Shown here: positions 8,230 to 13,986 of the stretch, piece by piece
Layout of the letters: the number at the start of each line of letters is the position of its first letter
Numbering within the stretch: the first letter of the stretch is position 1
Assembly (NCBI GenBank): GCA_035533295.1
Contig: DATLUA010000021.1
Coordinates: 1 to 21,799, forward strand
Length of the DNA: 21,799 nucleotides
Source: JAGWJU01 sp035533295
Lineage (GTDB): Bacteria; Elusimicrobiota; Elusimicrobia; UBA1565; UBA9628
Direction: 5' to 3'
Program-made: the position numbers and the translations under genes
Notes under the pieces: model-generated
What the model saw: only the letters and a program-made list of their open reading frames with translations
Databases searched by the model: none
Told to the model about the DNA's origin: nothing

Positions 8230-8958
8230 TTAAAGCCCCATGCCGCCGTCCACGGTCAGGACGGCGCCGTTTAGGTAGTCGTTCTCGATCAAATGGCAGA
8301 CGGCCTGGGCCACGGCCTCGGGCGCGCCGAAATTCCCGAGAGCGATTTGGGAGAGAATCTTATTCTTGACCTCGGGCGCGATGGCCTCGGTCATGGGCGT
8401 TTCGATGAATCCCGGCGCCACGGCGTTGACGCGCACGCCGCGCGGGCCCAGCTCCGCGGCGAACTGCTTGGTCAAGGCTTCCAGGGCGGCCTTGGACGCG
8501 CGGTAGAGCGCGCTGCCCACCAAGGCTGTCCGCGCCAGGACCGAGCTCACGTTCACGATGACGCCCGCGCCGGACGCGGCCATTTCCTTGCCGAAGTCGC
8601 GCATCAACAGCGCCGGGCTCTTCAAGTTGACGCCGAGGATCGCGTCGAAGGACGCCTCCGAGATTTGCAGCGCGGGCTCGTGCGGCTTGTCCACGCCGGC
8701 GTTGTTGACCAGGATGTAGGGCGCGCCTTCCTTAATAACGGCGTCCAGGAGCGCCTTGCGGCCGGCGGCCGAGGAGAGATCGGCTTGGACGACGAAGGAG
8801 CCGGGAATTTCCGCGCGCAGGGCCTCGGCCGATTTCTGGTTGCCGCGGCAGTGCAGGCAGACGTGGATTTCGCCCTCGGATTTTTCATGAATAGCCTTGG
8901 CCACGGCGCGACCGATGCCGCCCGAGGCTCCCGTGACGACCGCGATGTCTTTAGGCAT
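8230..8958 (-). CDS. fabG: 3-oxoacyl-ACP reductase (FabG-type SDR)
   Basis: This 242-residue short-chain dehydrogenase reduces 3-oxoacyl-ACP with NADPH. It shows the Rossmann motif 'TGASGGIG' (9-16), 'NNAG' (85-88), the catalytic serines at 138-139 ('NVSS'), and Tyr152 and Lys156 in 'YRASK' (YxxxK). The C-terminal 'LNGAVLTVDGGMG' is typical of FabG. ATG 8958 is chosen because AGGAG lies 6 nt upstream and the protein then starts directly at the Rossmann strand. It is the first gene of the fabG-fabZ-KS group and stands divergent from hicB with about 100 bp between them. Confidence 0.9.
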   Translation of the reverse strand: MPKDIAVVTGASGGIGRAVAKAIHEKSEGEIHVCLHCRGNQKSAEALRAEIPGSFVVQADLSSAAGRKALLDAVIKEGAPYILVNNAGVDKPHEPALQISEASFDAILGVNLKSPALLMRDFGKEMAASGAGVIVNVSSVLARTALVGSALYRASKAALEALTKQFAAELGPRGVRVNAVAPGFIETPMTEAIAPEVKNKILSQIALGNFGAPEAVAQAVCHLIENDYLNGAVLTVDGGMGL

Positions 8959-9020
8959 GAATGGCTCCTGGTCAGGCTGTCCGCGCAATCGAAAACACGA
9001 AAAGGCGCGCATCCCGGCCC

Positions 9021-9049
9021 TTGCGCGGCAACCCTTTGTCTGATACACT
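9021..9049 (+). promoter_or_regulatory. Possible promoter of the first hic module
   Basis: TTGCGC (9021-9026) and TACACT (9044-9049) are separated by 17 bp. The -10 box is only 10 nt from ATG 9060, so the transcript would have almost no leader. The match to sigma-70 is weak. Confidence 0.3.
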
Positions 9050-9059
9050 GAATTCACCG

Positions 9060-9296
9060 ATGACGCGCGTCTTAAAATTCACCGTCGTATACGAGCAGGC
9101 CCCGGAAGGCGGATACGTCGCGCACGTCCCGTCGCTCCCCGGTTGCGCCACCCAAGGCGAGACACTGGAAGAAGCTGAGACCATGGCGCGCGATGCCATC
9201 AAGGCGTACTGCGCGAGCCTCAAGAAGCACGGCGAGAGCGTTCCCAAGGATGTGCGCGAAGTTGTGGAATCCGTCTTAGTTTCAGTCCCCGCCTGA
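9060..9296 (+). CDS. hicB: HicB-type antitoxin (short form)
   Basis: This 78-residue protein has the HicB partial RNase-H-like fold: 'FTVVYEQAPEGGYVAHVPSLPGCATQGETLEEAETMARDAI', with the characteristic 'GGYVAxVPxLPGCxTQGET' strand pattern. It ends soon after this domain and lacks the helix-turn-helix or ribbon-helix-helix tail of longer HicB proteins, so it may not bind its own promoter. The partner toxin gene follows with a 1-nt overlap. HicB neutralises HicA, an mRNA endoribonuclease, by direct binding. No clear Shine-Dalgarno is seen before ATG 9060. The module is divergent from fabG. Confidence 0.85.
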   Translation: MTRVLKFTVVYEQAPEGGYVAHVPSLPGCATQGETLEEAETMARDAIKAYCASLKKHGESVPKDVREVVESVLVSVPA

Positions 9297-9517
9297 TGCC
9301 GGGCCGCTTGGGAAGCGTCAAGCCCAAGGAATTCATCCGCAAGCTTGGGAAGCTCGGCTTCCGCGTTGATCACCAGTCGGGAAGCCACGTGGTTTTGCTC
9401 AAGCTCGGCGGACCCCGCATCGTCGTTCCCTTCCACGCGCGGGAAATGAAGCGCGGGCTGCTCGCCGCTTTGCTCAAGCAGGCGGGCGTGTCCCCGGACG
9501 AATTCCGAAATCTTTAG
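9296..9517 (+). CDS. hicA: HicA-type mRNA interferase toxin
   Basis: This 73-residue double-stranded RNA-binding-like protein has 'FIRKLGKLGFRVDHQSGSHVVL' and 'VPFHAREMKRGLLAALLKQAGVSPDEF', matching HicA. His31 in 'GSH' is the expected catalytic residue. The start ATG shares one base with the TGA of the antitoxin gene (TGATG). HicA toxins cleave mRNA and tmRNA when not bound by HicB. The order here is antitoxin first, the reverse of the second module at 11298-11908. Confidence 0.85.
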   Translation: MPGRLGSVKPKEFIRKLGKLGFRVDHQSGSHVVLLKLGGPRIVVPFHAREMKRGLLAALLKQAGVSPDEFRNL

Positions 9518-9557
9518 CCTCGGCGACTTGACGGCAGTGTTGTTCGTTCGCATCAAA

Positions 9558-9764
9558 TTAAACCAGTTGTCCCAGCGCCTTGTCCTCGCATCTGAACTCC
9601 ATGTAGTAAATGGGAAGCTTAAAGTTTATTTGGAGATGAAGTAAATATTTTTTAATTTTTTCATCAGCCTTATTCATCGGTCTGGTGCTTGCGGCGACAA
9701 CAAAGAGTTGAATGTTAGCGCAAGAGCGAATCCCCTGCCGATAGCCAAGGAGGTGATTTTCATT
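9558..9764 (-). pseudogene. Frame-shifted 3' part of the nuclease-like gene
   Basis: Just past the TAA stop of the nuclease-like gene, the +1 frame stays open for 68 codons and reads like real protein (NENHLLGYRQG ... QLFVVAASTRPMNKADEKI ... GQLV, then TAA at 9560-9558). It has no start or ribosome binding site of its own. Joined at the CTT codon, the product would be 314 residues. Either one inserted or deleted base broke the gene (or the assembly), or the ribosome shifts +1 at CTT-TAA. The stretch 9518-9557 between it and hicA shows nothing else. Confidence 0.6.
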
Positions 9765-9768
9765 AAAG
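9763..9768 (-). other. CTT-TAA: frameshift point at the end of the nuclease frame
   Basis: The last sense codon CTT is followed directly by TAA. Slipping one base forward changes CTT to TTT pairing and opens AAT-GAA, which continues for 68 codons. The layout is the same as the RF2 (prfB) +1 site, CTT-TGA. No RF2-like AGGGGG stimulator is visible just upstream, so mutation remains as likely. Confidence 0.45.
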
Positions 9769-10503
9769 GGCCGTCCAGCTGTTGAACTGCTTGCGCGCGT
9801 AATTCTGAATGGTGTAAAGGTCTTTAAAATGTTCTCTGAATATTTCCTGATCCATATCGAACGACCGGAAACAAAATTCCACCTGCTTAACTTCGAGCAA
9901 CAGAGATTTCTTATTTTTCAATGCTTCGTTCAACTTCGTCTCGTGCGTCTTTAAGCATTTGGTGGGGAAATGTTCTTGATGATTTTCATAGTATTTTTTC
10001 GGAGCCAAAACAGTAAGCTGAAACTTCTGCCAATTTGCCGGCTCTAATAAATTCCCATACGCTCCTGCTTTTCGCGCCAGGATGAAGCTGATAAAATACC
10101 CCACAATCTCTTCAGCGGCTGCAACTGGGTCGTCTTTGCCTTCCCAAGACTTAAGCTCTATGAATTCCACCCTGTTATTTCGTGCGATAAGGATATCGAC
10201 GTTTTCCACTTTGCTCTTGCGTGAATTTCCACCTATACCGGAAAGCAAATTAAATTGATTGCTAATTTTCATGCTGCCAGCTTTGCATTTGGGATCAGAT
10301 ATCAAACCTACAGTCAGCAGACGTTCAAGGCCAACTTCCATTTTTTTCCCAGCGATGACGGCTTTTTTTCGTTGCTTCGTGATGTTCGTTGCCACACGCA
10401 ATGCACCGCGAGTGCGTGAATCTTTAAAATTGGCGTCAATCTTTTTATTTTGTTGATGGTATATTTCATTCACGCGCGTTGCCCACCGTGTTTCTCGTTT
10501 CAT
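9763..10503 (-). CDS. PD-(D/E)XK nuclease-like protein
   Basis: The visible frame gives 246 residues. The central part 'VENVDILIARNNRVEFIELKSW' has Asp103, Glu116 and Lys118 in the arrangement D-x12-E-x-K of the PD-(D/E)XK fold. The preceding helix 'MEVGLERLL' could supply the further acidic residue. The N-terminus is rich in Lys and Arg, as in a DNA-binding protein. ATG 10503 is chosen because GGGAG lies 7 nt upstream; ATG 10530 has no such site. The gene is visibly richer in A+T than its neighbours, which suggests horizontal transfer. It ends in CTT-TAA and coding potential continues in the +1 frame (9558-9764). A restriction- or defence-type role is plausible from its position between two toxin-antitoxin modules, but no family is recognised. 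Confidence 0.6.
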   Translation of the reverse strand: MKRETRWATRVNEIYHQQNKKIDANFKDSRTRGALRVATNITKQRKKAVIAGKKMEVGLERLLTVGLISDPKCKAGSMKISNQFNLLSGIGGNSRKSKVENVDILIARNNRVEFIELKSWEGKDDPVAAAEEIVGYFISFILARKAGAYGNLLEPANWQKFQLTVLAPKKYYENHQEHFPTKCLKTHETKLNEALKNKKSLLLEVKQVEFCFRSFDMDQEIFREHFKDLYTIQNYARKQFNSWTAL

Positions 10504-10553
10504 GTGATAACTCCCATCGGCGGATTGCATAAAAAACGATCAATATATCGCGA

Positions 10554-10565
10554 TTTGAATTCAAA
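10554..10565. promoter_or_regulatory. Perfect 12-bp palindrome upstream of the nuclease gene
   Basis: TTTGAATTCAAA lies about 50 bp upstream of ATG 10503. A minus-strand TATATT (10542-10547), a possible -10 box, is adjacent. The position suits an operator. The binding protein is unknown. Confidence 0.45.
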
Positions 10566-10570
10566 GCTGC

Positions 10571-10586
10571 GGCAAAACGTTTTGCC
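10571..10586. promoter_or_regulatory. Perfect 16-bp palindrome upstream of the nuclease gene
   Basis: GGCAAAACGTTTTGCC is fully symmetric and lies 5 bp from the 12-bp palindrome. Together they look like a regulatory region, or a pair of dimer-binding sites, upstream of the nuclease-like gene. Confidence 0.5.
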
Positions 10587-10615
10587 TAGGATACGCAAAT
10601 TGACGATGAGCCTTT

Positions 10616-10629
10616 GGCAGGGCCCTGCC
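10616..10629. repeat. Perfect 14-bp palindrome
   Basis: GGCAGGGCCCTGCC is the third perfect palindrome within 76 bp. It is farther from the nuclease start and borders the repeat-rich stretch. No function can be read from it. Confidence 0.5.
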
Positions 10630-10802
10630 CCCAAATAGCTGGAAAAAAAGAATACCGCAGGCCGGAAGGCCAGCAGTACCAGGCCGCATACGGAAAATGC
10701 CTTGCGGCCCAGTAAAAGGCTGGCGGCTGATAGGAAGCGAATAGTAAATAGCTGGCGGCCAATGGGAAGTCAATCGGAAATAGCTGGAAAAACGCGTTAT
10801 AA

Positions 10803-10835
10803 GATAGGCAAATGATAGGCAGCAGATAGGCAGAT
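10803..10835. repeat. Three tandem 11-bp repeats (GATAGGCA core)
   Basis: GATAGGCA recurs at 10803, 10814 and 10825, exactly 11 bp apart and thus about one helical turn, with variable last three bases. This begins the tandem-repeat mosaic. Confidence 0.75.
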
Positions 10836-10862
10836 AGGGTCTAACTAGGGGGGGTGCAGGGG

Positions 10863-10906
10863 GGTTGCAGGGGTATAGATAGGGGGTTGCAGGAGTATAG
10901 ATAGGG
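10863..10906. repeat. Two tandem 22-bp repeats
   Basis: Two adjacent 22-bp units (10863-10884 and 10885-10906) differ at one base. Each contains GGTTGCAGG and TATAGATAGGG. A degenerate partial unit with GGGTGCAGG precedes them. The G runs could form quadruplexes on the plus strand. Confidence 0.8.
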
Positions 10907-10952
10907 TGGTGTATAGGTGGTATACGGGGTGGTGTATAGGTGGTATACGGGG
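10907..10952. repeat. Two identical tandem 23-bp repeats
   Basis: The units 10907-10929 and 10930-10952 are identical. Each contains an inverted repeat GTATA-N5-TATAC followed by GGGG. They directly abut the 22-bp repeats, and the identity suggests recent duplication. Confidence 0.85.
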
Positions 10953-10972
10953 TGGTGGCTAGGGGGTGTATA

Positions 10973-10992
10973 GGGTATGAGCGGGTATGAGC
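10973..10992. repeat. Two tandem 10-bp repeats
   Basis: GGGTATGAGC is repeated perfectly at 10973 and 10983, closing the mosaic. Between it and the 23-bp units lies a degenerate G-rich segment. Confidence 0.7.
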
Positions 10993-11061
10993 CGTCATGA
11001 TTCCAGCCTCAAAACGGGAACTTTTTGCCGACCTTGATCGTATAAAGGGATGCGACCGCCT

Positions 11062-11131
11062 GCGGAAGCGGAGAACGTTTTTAATAAACGCTTCCTTTCC
11101 GCTGGCGCTGGGCGCGGCATATTGCGCCCAG
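11062..11131 (-). repeat. Two-hairpin repeat, copy A
   Basis: Read on the minus strand, an 8-bp hairpin (CTGGGCGC/GCGCCCAG, loop containing AATATGCC) is followed a few bases later by a 41-bp unit (11062-11102) with stem GGAAGCG/CGCTTCC and an 18-nt loop. The 41-bp unit matches copy B (14381-14421) at 37 of 41 positions in the opposite orientation. Both copies have the same hairpin order and an ATATGCC in the first loop. Confidence 0.7.
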
Positions 11132-11195
11132 TGCCTATTGATAAAAAAGCCGTCGCCTGATAAACTGAGGTTTGACGGACGGATGCAAGCTACCC

Positions 11196-11226
11196 AAGCC
11201 CCGGGAAACCGGGGCTTTTCGTTTTT
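11196..11226 (+). terminator. Strong rho-independent terminator
   Basis: A perfect 9-bp GC-rich stem (AAGCCCCGG with its complement) closes a GAAA tetraloop. It is followed by TTCGTTTTT. The T tract lies only on the plus-strand side. No gene is seen feeding into it, which is its main interest. Confidence 0.75.
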
Positions 11227-11297
11227 AACGGCGGGCTTCACCGCGCCTCCATGCAGCCGCCGCCCCAGGCCGGACCTCATATATTCGGCAATTAACA

Positions 11298-11660
11298 TCA
11301 GGCGGTTCTGCTTTGCGCGGCCTGCCGTTGCGCTCGCGCCGTGGAAATAAGATAGAGCGCGTACTGATTCACGGAAATGCCCTCTTCCACCGCGTCCTCT
11401 TTTAGGATTCGTTGGAGGGCCTTTGGCAGCCGCAGTAAAATCTTGCCCTCTAATTTTTGGCCGCTGATAGGCTTGGGAATGGAGAAACCGTGCTTTTGGC
11501 GCACGGCCAAGTGCCCCTTGATGGCGACGTCGAGTTCCCGGAGGGCGGCGGCATCCGTTTTTCCGAAGGCCGAACATCCCGAGATTTCAGGAGCGACGGC
11601 AATCCATCCACGGTCTTCCTCGCTGTAAAACACCTTGCGGGTATAGCGGCTCGCGTTCAT
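11298..11660 (-). CDS. hicB: HicB-type antitoxin with DNA-binding tail
   Basis: This 120-residue protein has the HicB fold at the N-terminus ('KVFYSEEDRGWIAVAPEISGCSAFGKTDAAALREL'). A C-terminal ribbon-helix-helix-like segment follows ('GKILLRLPKALQRILKEDAVEEGISVNQYALYLIS', about 72-106), so unlike the first HicB it can probably repress its own promoter. A palindromic operator overlapping that promoter supports this. Its ATG overlaps the stop of the hicA toxin gene by 4 nt (ATGA), giving the toxin-first order. It neutralises HicA by direct binding. Confidence 0.88.
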   Translation of the reverse strand: MNASRYTRKVFYSEEDRGWIAVAPEISGCSAFGKTDAAALRELDVAIKGHLAVRQKHGFSIPKPISGQKLEGKILLRLPKALQRILKEDAVEEGISVNQYALYLISTARAQRQAAQSRTA

Positions 11661-11908
11661 TTTCCCATCTCCTCGTTGAGTCCGTAGGAATCGACCATCT
11701 CGATAAATTGTTTGATTTGATACGGCTTCGCTTCGCCGCGCTCCTGTTGCAGGTTAAGCACCGCGCCGCATTCGTGATGGAACATCCGGTGGCTGCCGGC
11801 CTGTCTGTCCTCCTTAAATCCCACGGCTTTGACCAATCGAACGAAATCGTCGAAGCGGACGTTTTGCCTCTTGCGCCTGATGCGCCCCAGAAGCTTGCCG
11901 TTCTTCAT
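11657..11908 (-). CDS. hicA: HicA-type mRNA interferase toxin
   Basis: This 83-residue protein contains 'FDDFVRLVKAVGFKEDRQAGSHRMF' with the expected catalytic His40 and 'YQIKQFIEMVDSYGL' at the end. It carries a basic N-terminal extension of about 17 residues (MKNGKLLGRIRRKRQNV) before the usual HicA start. ATG 11908 lies only 5 nt downstream of a very good -10 box, so the mRNA would begin at or next to the start codon and no Shine-Dalgarno is present. The gene is transcribed toward the island centre and lies directly after fabH on the same strand. Confidence 0.85.
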   Translation of the reverse strand: MKNGKLLGRIRRKRQNVRFDDFVRLVKAVGFKEDRQAGSHRMFHHECGAVLNLQQERGEAKPYQIKQFIEMVDSYGLNEEMGK

Positions 11909-11913
11909 CTACT

Positions 11914-11935
11914 ATGATATCGCCAATAATATCAT
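11914..11935. promoter_or_regulatory. Palindromic operator over the hicAB promoter
   Basis: Seven-base arms ATGATAT and ATATCAT with an 8-bp spacer cover the -10 box and most of the promoter spacer. The position is right for autorepression by the HicB with the ribbon-helix-helix-like tail. Confidence 0.65.
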
Positions 11936-11942
11936 TTGTCAA
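11914..11942 (-). promoter_or_regulatory. Strong sigma-70-type promoter of the hicAB module
   Basis: On the minus strand a perfect TTGACA (11942-11937) is followed after exactly 17 bp by TATCAT (11919-11914). It is the best promoter in the window. It sits in the short gap between the end of fabH and hicA, so the toxin-antitoxin module has its own promoter. Confidence 0.8.
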
Positions 11943-11951
11943 GGCTCTCGG

Positions 11952-12950
11952 TCAGAGCGCCTCCATGTACCCGCCGCCCCAGGCCAGGCCCGAGCCCAGC
12001 ACCGCGTAGACGATCTTGTCGCCCTTATGCAGCTTGTCCCAGTTCTGCGCGATGACCGACGGGCAGCCCGCCGCCGCGATGTTGCCCTGCGTGTGCACGT
12101 TGCGCAAGTGCTTCTCCGGCGGCAGATGCAGGTGGCCGATGATGGAATCCTGCATGACGTAATTGGCCTGGTGCGCCACGGTGTAGGCGTCCTCGGCGTA
12201 GAGCCCTTTTTTCTGCGCGATGTCCTCGAACATCTCGCAGGTCTTGCGGATGGAAAACTCCCGCACCGCCGCGCCGTTTTGCGCGAAATGCCCGGCCGCG
12301 TCGATGACGATGTCCTCGGCGCCCGTGGGATCGGTCTCGAAAATCAGGGGCTCGACCGCGAGCCGCCCCGCGCGCTTGGCTGATAAGACTTCCGCGGCCG
12401 CGCCGTCGCCCCAGATGTAGCCGTCCGCGCTTTTGGCCGAGTAGTCCGTGCGCGTGGTGTAGGCGCCGGTCTGCACGCACAAGACGAACTCCGGCAGGCG
12501 GGGCTCCATGTCCGAGAGAAACTGCATGTGCCGCGCGAAGGACGAGCAGGCGCTGTTGACGTCGCAATGCGGGCCCGAGCCCACGCCCAGGGCCTTGGCG
12601 ATGAGGTTTGCGGTGGACGGGATGGTTTTAAAGGGCGTGTCGGTGTTGGCGACGACCAGGCCGATTTTCTCGGCCGGCACGCCGGCCTGGGCCAGCGCTT
12701 TTTTCGCGGCCTTGGCGCCCATGATGACCGGCGTTTCGCCGCGCGCGCGCGCGTGAATCATCGCCTGGACCGGGTTTTGGTTCTTGGTCTTTAAGATGTA
12801 GTCCTTGCTCAGGACCGAGTAGCGCTTATAGATGCCCAACCGGGACTTGACCCAGTCCGGCCCGCGCTCAAGCCCGACTTGTTCATGCAGGAACTCGTTG
12901 GAAATTTCCGTTTCGGGGAGATGAGAGCCCATCCCCAGGATGGAGAGCAC
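11952..12950 (-). CDS. fabH: 3-oxoacyl-ACP synthase III (FabH-like)
   Basis: This 332-residue KAS III-type enzyme normally starts fatty acid chains by condensing acyl-CoA with malonyl-ACP. The catalytic triad is Cys135 ('VNSACSSFAR'), His260 ('VAHQANYVMQ') and Asn290 ('TQGNIAAAG'); the His-Asn spacing of 30 equals that of E. coli FabH. The C-terminal 'GSGLAWGGGYMEAL' corresponds to the usual 'GGGFTWGA' strand. The start is a GTG at 12950, 4 nt after the stop of the reductase gene, so the two are probably cotranscribed and coupled. The primer specificity cannot be read. Downstream, the hicAB module separates it from fabG. Confidence 0.88.
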   Translation of the reverse strand: MLSILGMGSHLPETEISNEFLHEQVGLERGPDWVKSRLGIYKRYSVLSKDYILKTKNQNPVQAMIHARARGETPVIMGAKAAKKALAQAGVPAEKIGLVVANTDTPFKTIPSTANLIAKALGVGSGPHCDVNSACSSFARHMQFLSDMEPRLPEFVLCVQTGAYTTRTDYSAKSADGYIWGDGAAAEVLSAKRAGRLAVEPLIFETDPTGAEDIVIDAAGHFAQNGAAVREFSIRKTCEMFEDIAQKKGLYAEDAYTVAHQANYVMQDSIIGHLHLPPEKHLRNVHTQGNIAAAGCPSVIAQNWDKLHKGDKIVYAVLGSGLAWGGGYMEAL

Positions 12951-12954
12951 GGCG

Positions 12955-13929
12955 CTAAATCCCGGAGATGGACTCGCCGCCGTCGACCGTGATGACGGCG
13001 CCGTTGGTCCAGGCCAAGCCCGGCAGGCACAGGGTGTAAATCGTTTCGGCCACGTCCTCGGGCGTGGTCAGGCGGTGAAAGGGGTTGCGCAGGCGGGCCT
13101 GCGCCTTCATCAAGTCGAAATTGGGAATCGCGTTGCCGGCCGGGGTGTCGGTGATGCCGGCCTGGAGCACGCACGCGCGCGCGCCGTAGGGGGCCAGCTC
13201 CAGGGCCATGGCGCGGCAGGACGCCTCCAGGGCGCACTTGGCGGCCGAGACCGCGGCATAGCCGCGCCAAGCGACCTCGTTGCCCTCGGAGGTCATGGCG
13301 ACCAAGCGGGCGTCCTTGGTTAGAAGGCCGTCCTTTAAAAGCTCGCGGCCCCAGAGCAGGTAGTCGTAGCCCATCATCCAGACGGTTTTCTGCAAGTCTT
13401 CTTCGCCGAGGAGAGCGTCCTTGTAGGGAATCTTGCTCTCGGCCAAGGTGTAGAGCGCGTCGCAGCCCTTTTGATGGAACGCGTCGTTGACCGCTTTCTT
13501 GAGCGCGTCGGGCGAAGCCTGGACGCCCTGGGCCGCGAGCGCCTCGGAAAGGCCCTTGAGGGCTTGGCCGCGGAAGTCGGGGGATTTGGCGTCCACCATC
13601 AGCTTGCAGGCGCCGGCGGCGACGGAATGCAGGAAAAGGTGGACCTTGCCCTGCCCCGCGCGCGCGGCGATGCTCTCGAAGACCTCGCCGCGGCCGTCCT
13701 CGTCGAAAAGGTTGACGTTATGGGCGACGAACTCGACGCCCTGCGCGCGGATATCGTCGAAATGGGGCTTGATGAGCGTTTCGACCGCGCCTTCCTTGTC
13801 CTTGTGCGCGACGAGGATGTTCATCCCGGCCCGGGCCAGGCGCTTGGCCGCGGCCAAGCCGAAGCCGGAGGAACCGCCCAGAATCACGGCCCACAGGCCG
13901 GAGCCTTCGAAGCGGCGTTCTTTTTCCAT
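12955..13929 (-). CDS. Enoyl-ACP reductase-like SDR (FabI/FabL type)
   Basis: This 324-residue Rossmann protein has 'LGGSSGFGLAAAKRLA' (17-32), 'LFLHSVAAG' (98-106, like FabI 'VHSIAFA') and Tyr224-x6-Lys231 ('YAAVSAAK'). Y-x6-K is the signature of FabI and FabL enoyl reductases, in contrast to YxxxK of FabG. It ends 'TNGAVITVDGGESISG'. An insert of about 75 residues between the 'HSVA' strand and the active-site region makes it longer than FabI (about 260 residues). It would catalyse the last reduction of each elongation cycle. It lies between the PqqD-like gene (57 nt upstream) and fabH. A ketoreductase role is an alternative. Confidence 0.75.
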   Translation of the reverse strand: MEKERRFEGSGLWAVILGGSSGFGLAAAKRLARAGMNILVAHKDKEGAVETLIKPHFDDIRAQGVEFVAHNVNLFDEDGRGEVFESIAARAGQGKVHLFLHSVAAGACKLMVDAKSPDFRGQALKGLSEALAAQGVQASPDALKKAVNDAFHQKGCDALYTLAESKIPYKDALLGEEDLQKTVWMMGYDYLLWGRELLKDGLLTKDARLVAMTSEGNEVAWRGYAAVSAAKCALEASCRAMALELAPYGARACVLQAGITDTPAGNAIPNFDLMKAQARLRNPFHRLTTPEDVAETIYTLCLPGLAWTNGAVITVDGGESISGI

Positions 13930-13986
13930 AAAAGGATTAGCCCAATCTTGGCGCCGGCAAGCCGCCGCGGGCTCGGCCGGTCCTGC

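Larger units (their letters stand above)
11048..11226 (+). ncRNA. Candidate structured RNA ending at an orphan terminator
   Basis: A strong rho-independent terminator at 11196-11226 faces the plus strand, yet no plus-strand gene ends within 1.6 kb. Upstream lie a TATAAA (11041-11046) and three further hairpins: GGAAGCG/CGCTTCC with an 18-nt loop (11064-11095), CTGGGCGC/GCGCCCAG (11107-11130), and CCGTC/GACGG with inner CCT/AGG (about 11149-11180). A transcript of about 180 nt could start just after the TATAAA. No -35 box is convincing and no known RNA family is recognised, so this is inference from the terminator and the structures. Confidence 0.25.
10531..11297. other. Gene-free, repeat-rich stretch in the island
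   Basis: No convincing protein gene is seen in these 767 bp. The stretch holds three perfect palindromes (10554-10629), a hairpin with 7-bp arms GGCCGCA/TGCGGCC (10682-10709), three copies of AAATAGCTGG (10633, 10746, 10778), the tandem-repeat mosaic (10803-10992), one copy of the two-hairpin repeat (11062-11131) and a strong plus-strand terminator (11196-11226). The long open minus-strand frame across it is composed of translated repeats and is rejected. Confidence 0.7.

Noticed and set aside
10850..10992. G-rich direct repeats considered as a CRISPR array
   Set aside because: The units are adjacent with no spacers, their lengths vary from 10 to 23 bp, and no cas gene is nearby.
11140..11215. 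Resemblance of the stretch before the terminator to a c-di-GMP riboswitch
   Set aside because: Only a short GCAAGCTACC-like piece looks similar. The conserved three-way junction and tetraloop-receptor segments are missing, and no gene follows on that strand.
10561..11577. Long open minus-strand frame across the repeat-rich stretch
   Set aside because: Its translation is mainly low-complexity sequence from the tandem repeats, it overlaps hicB, and it has no recognisable domain.
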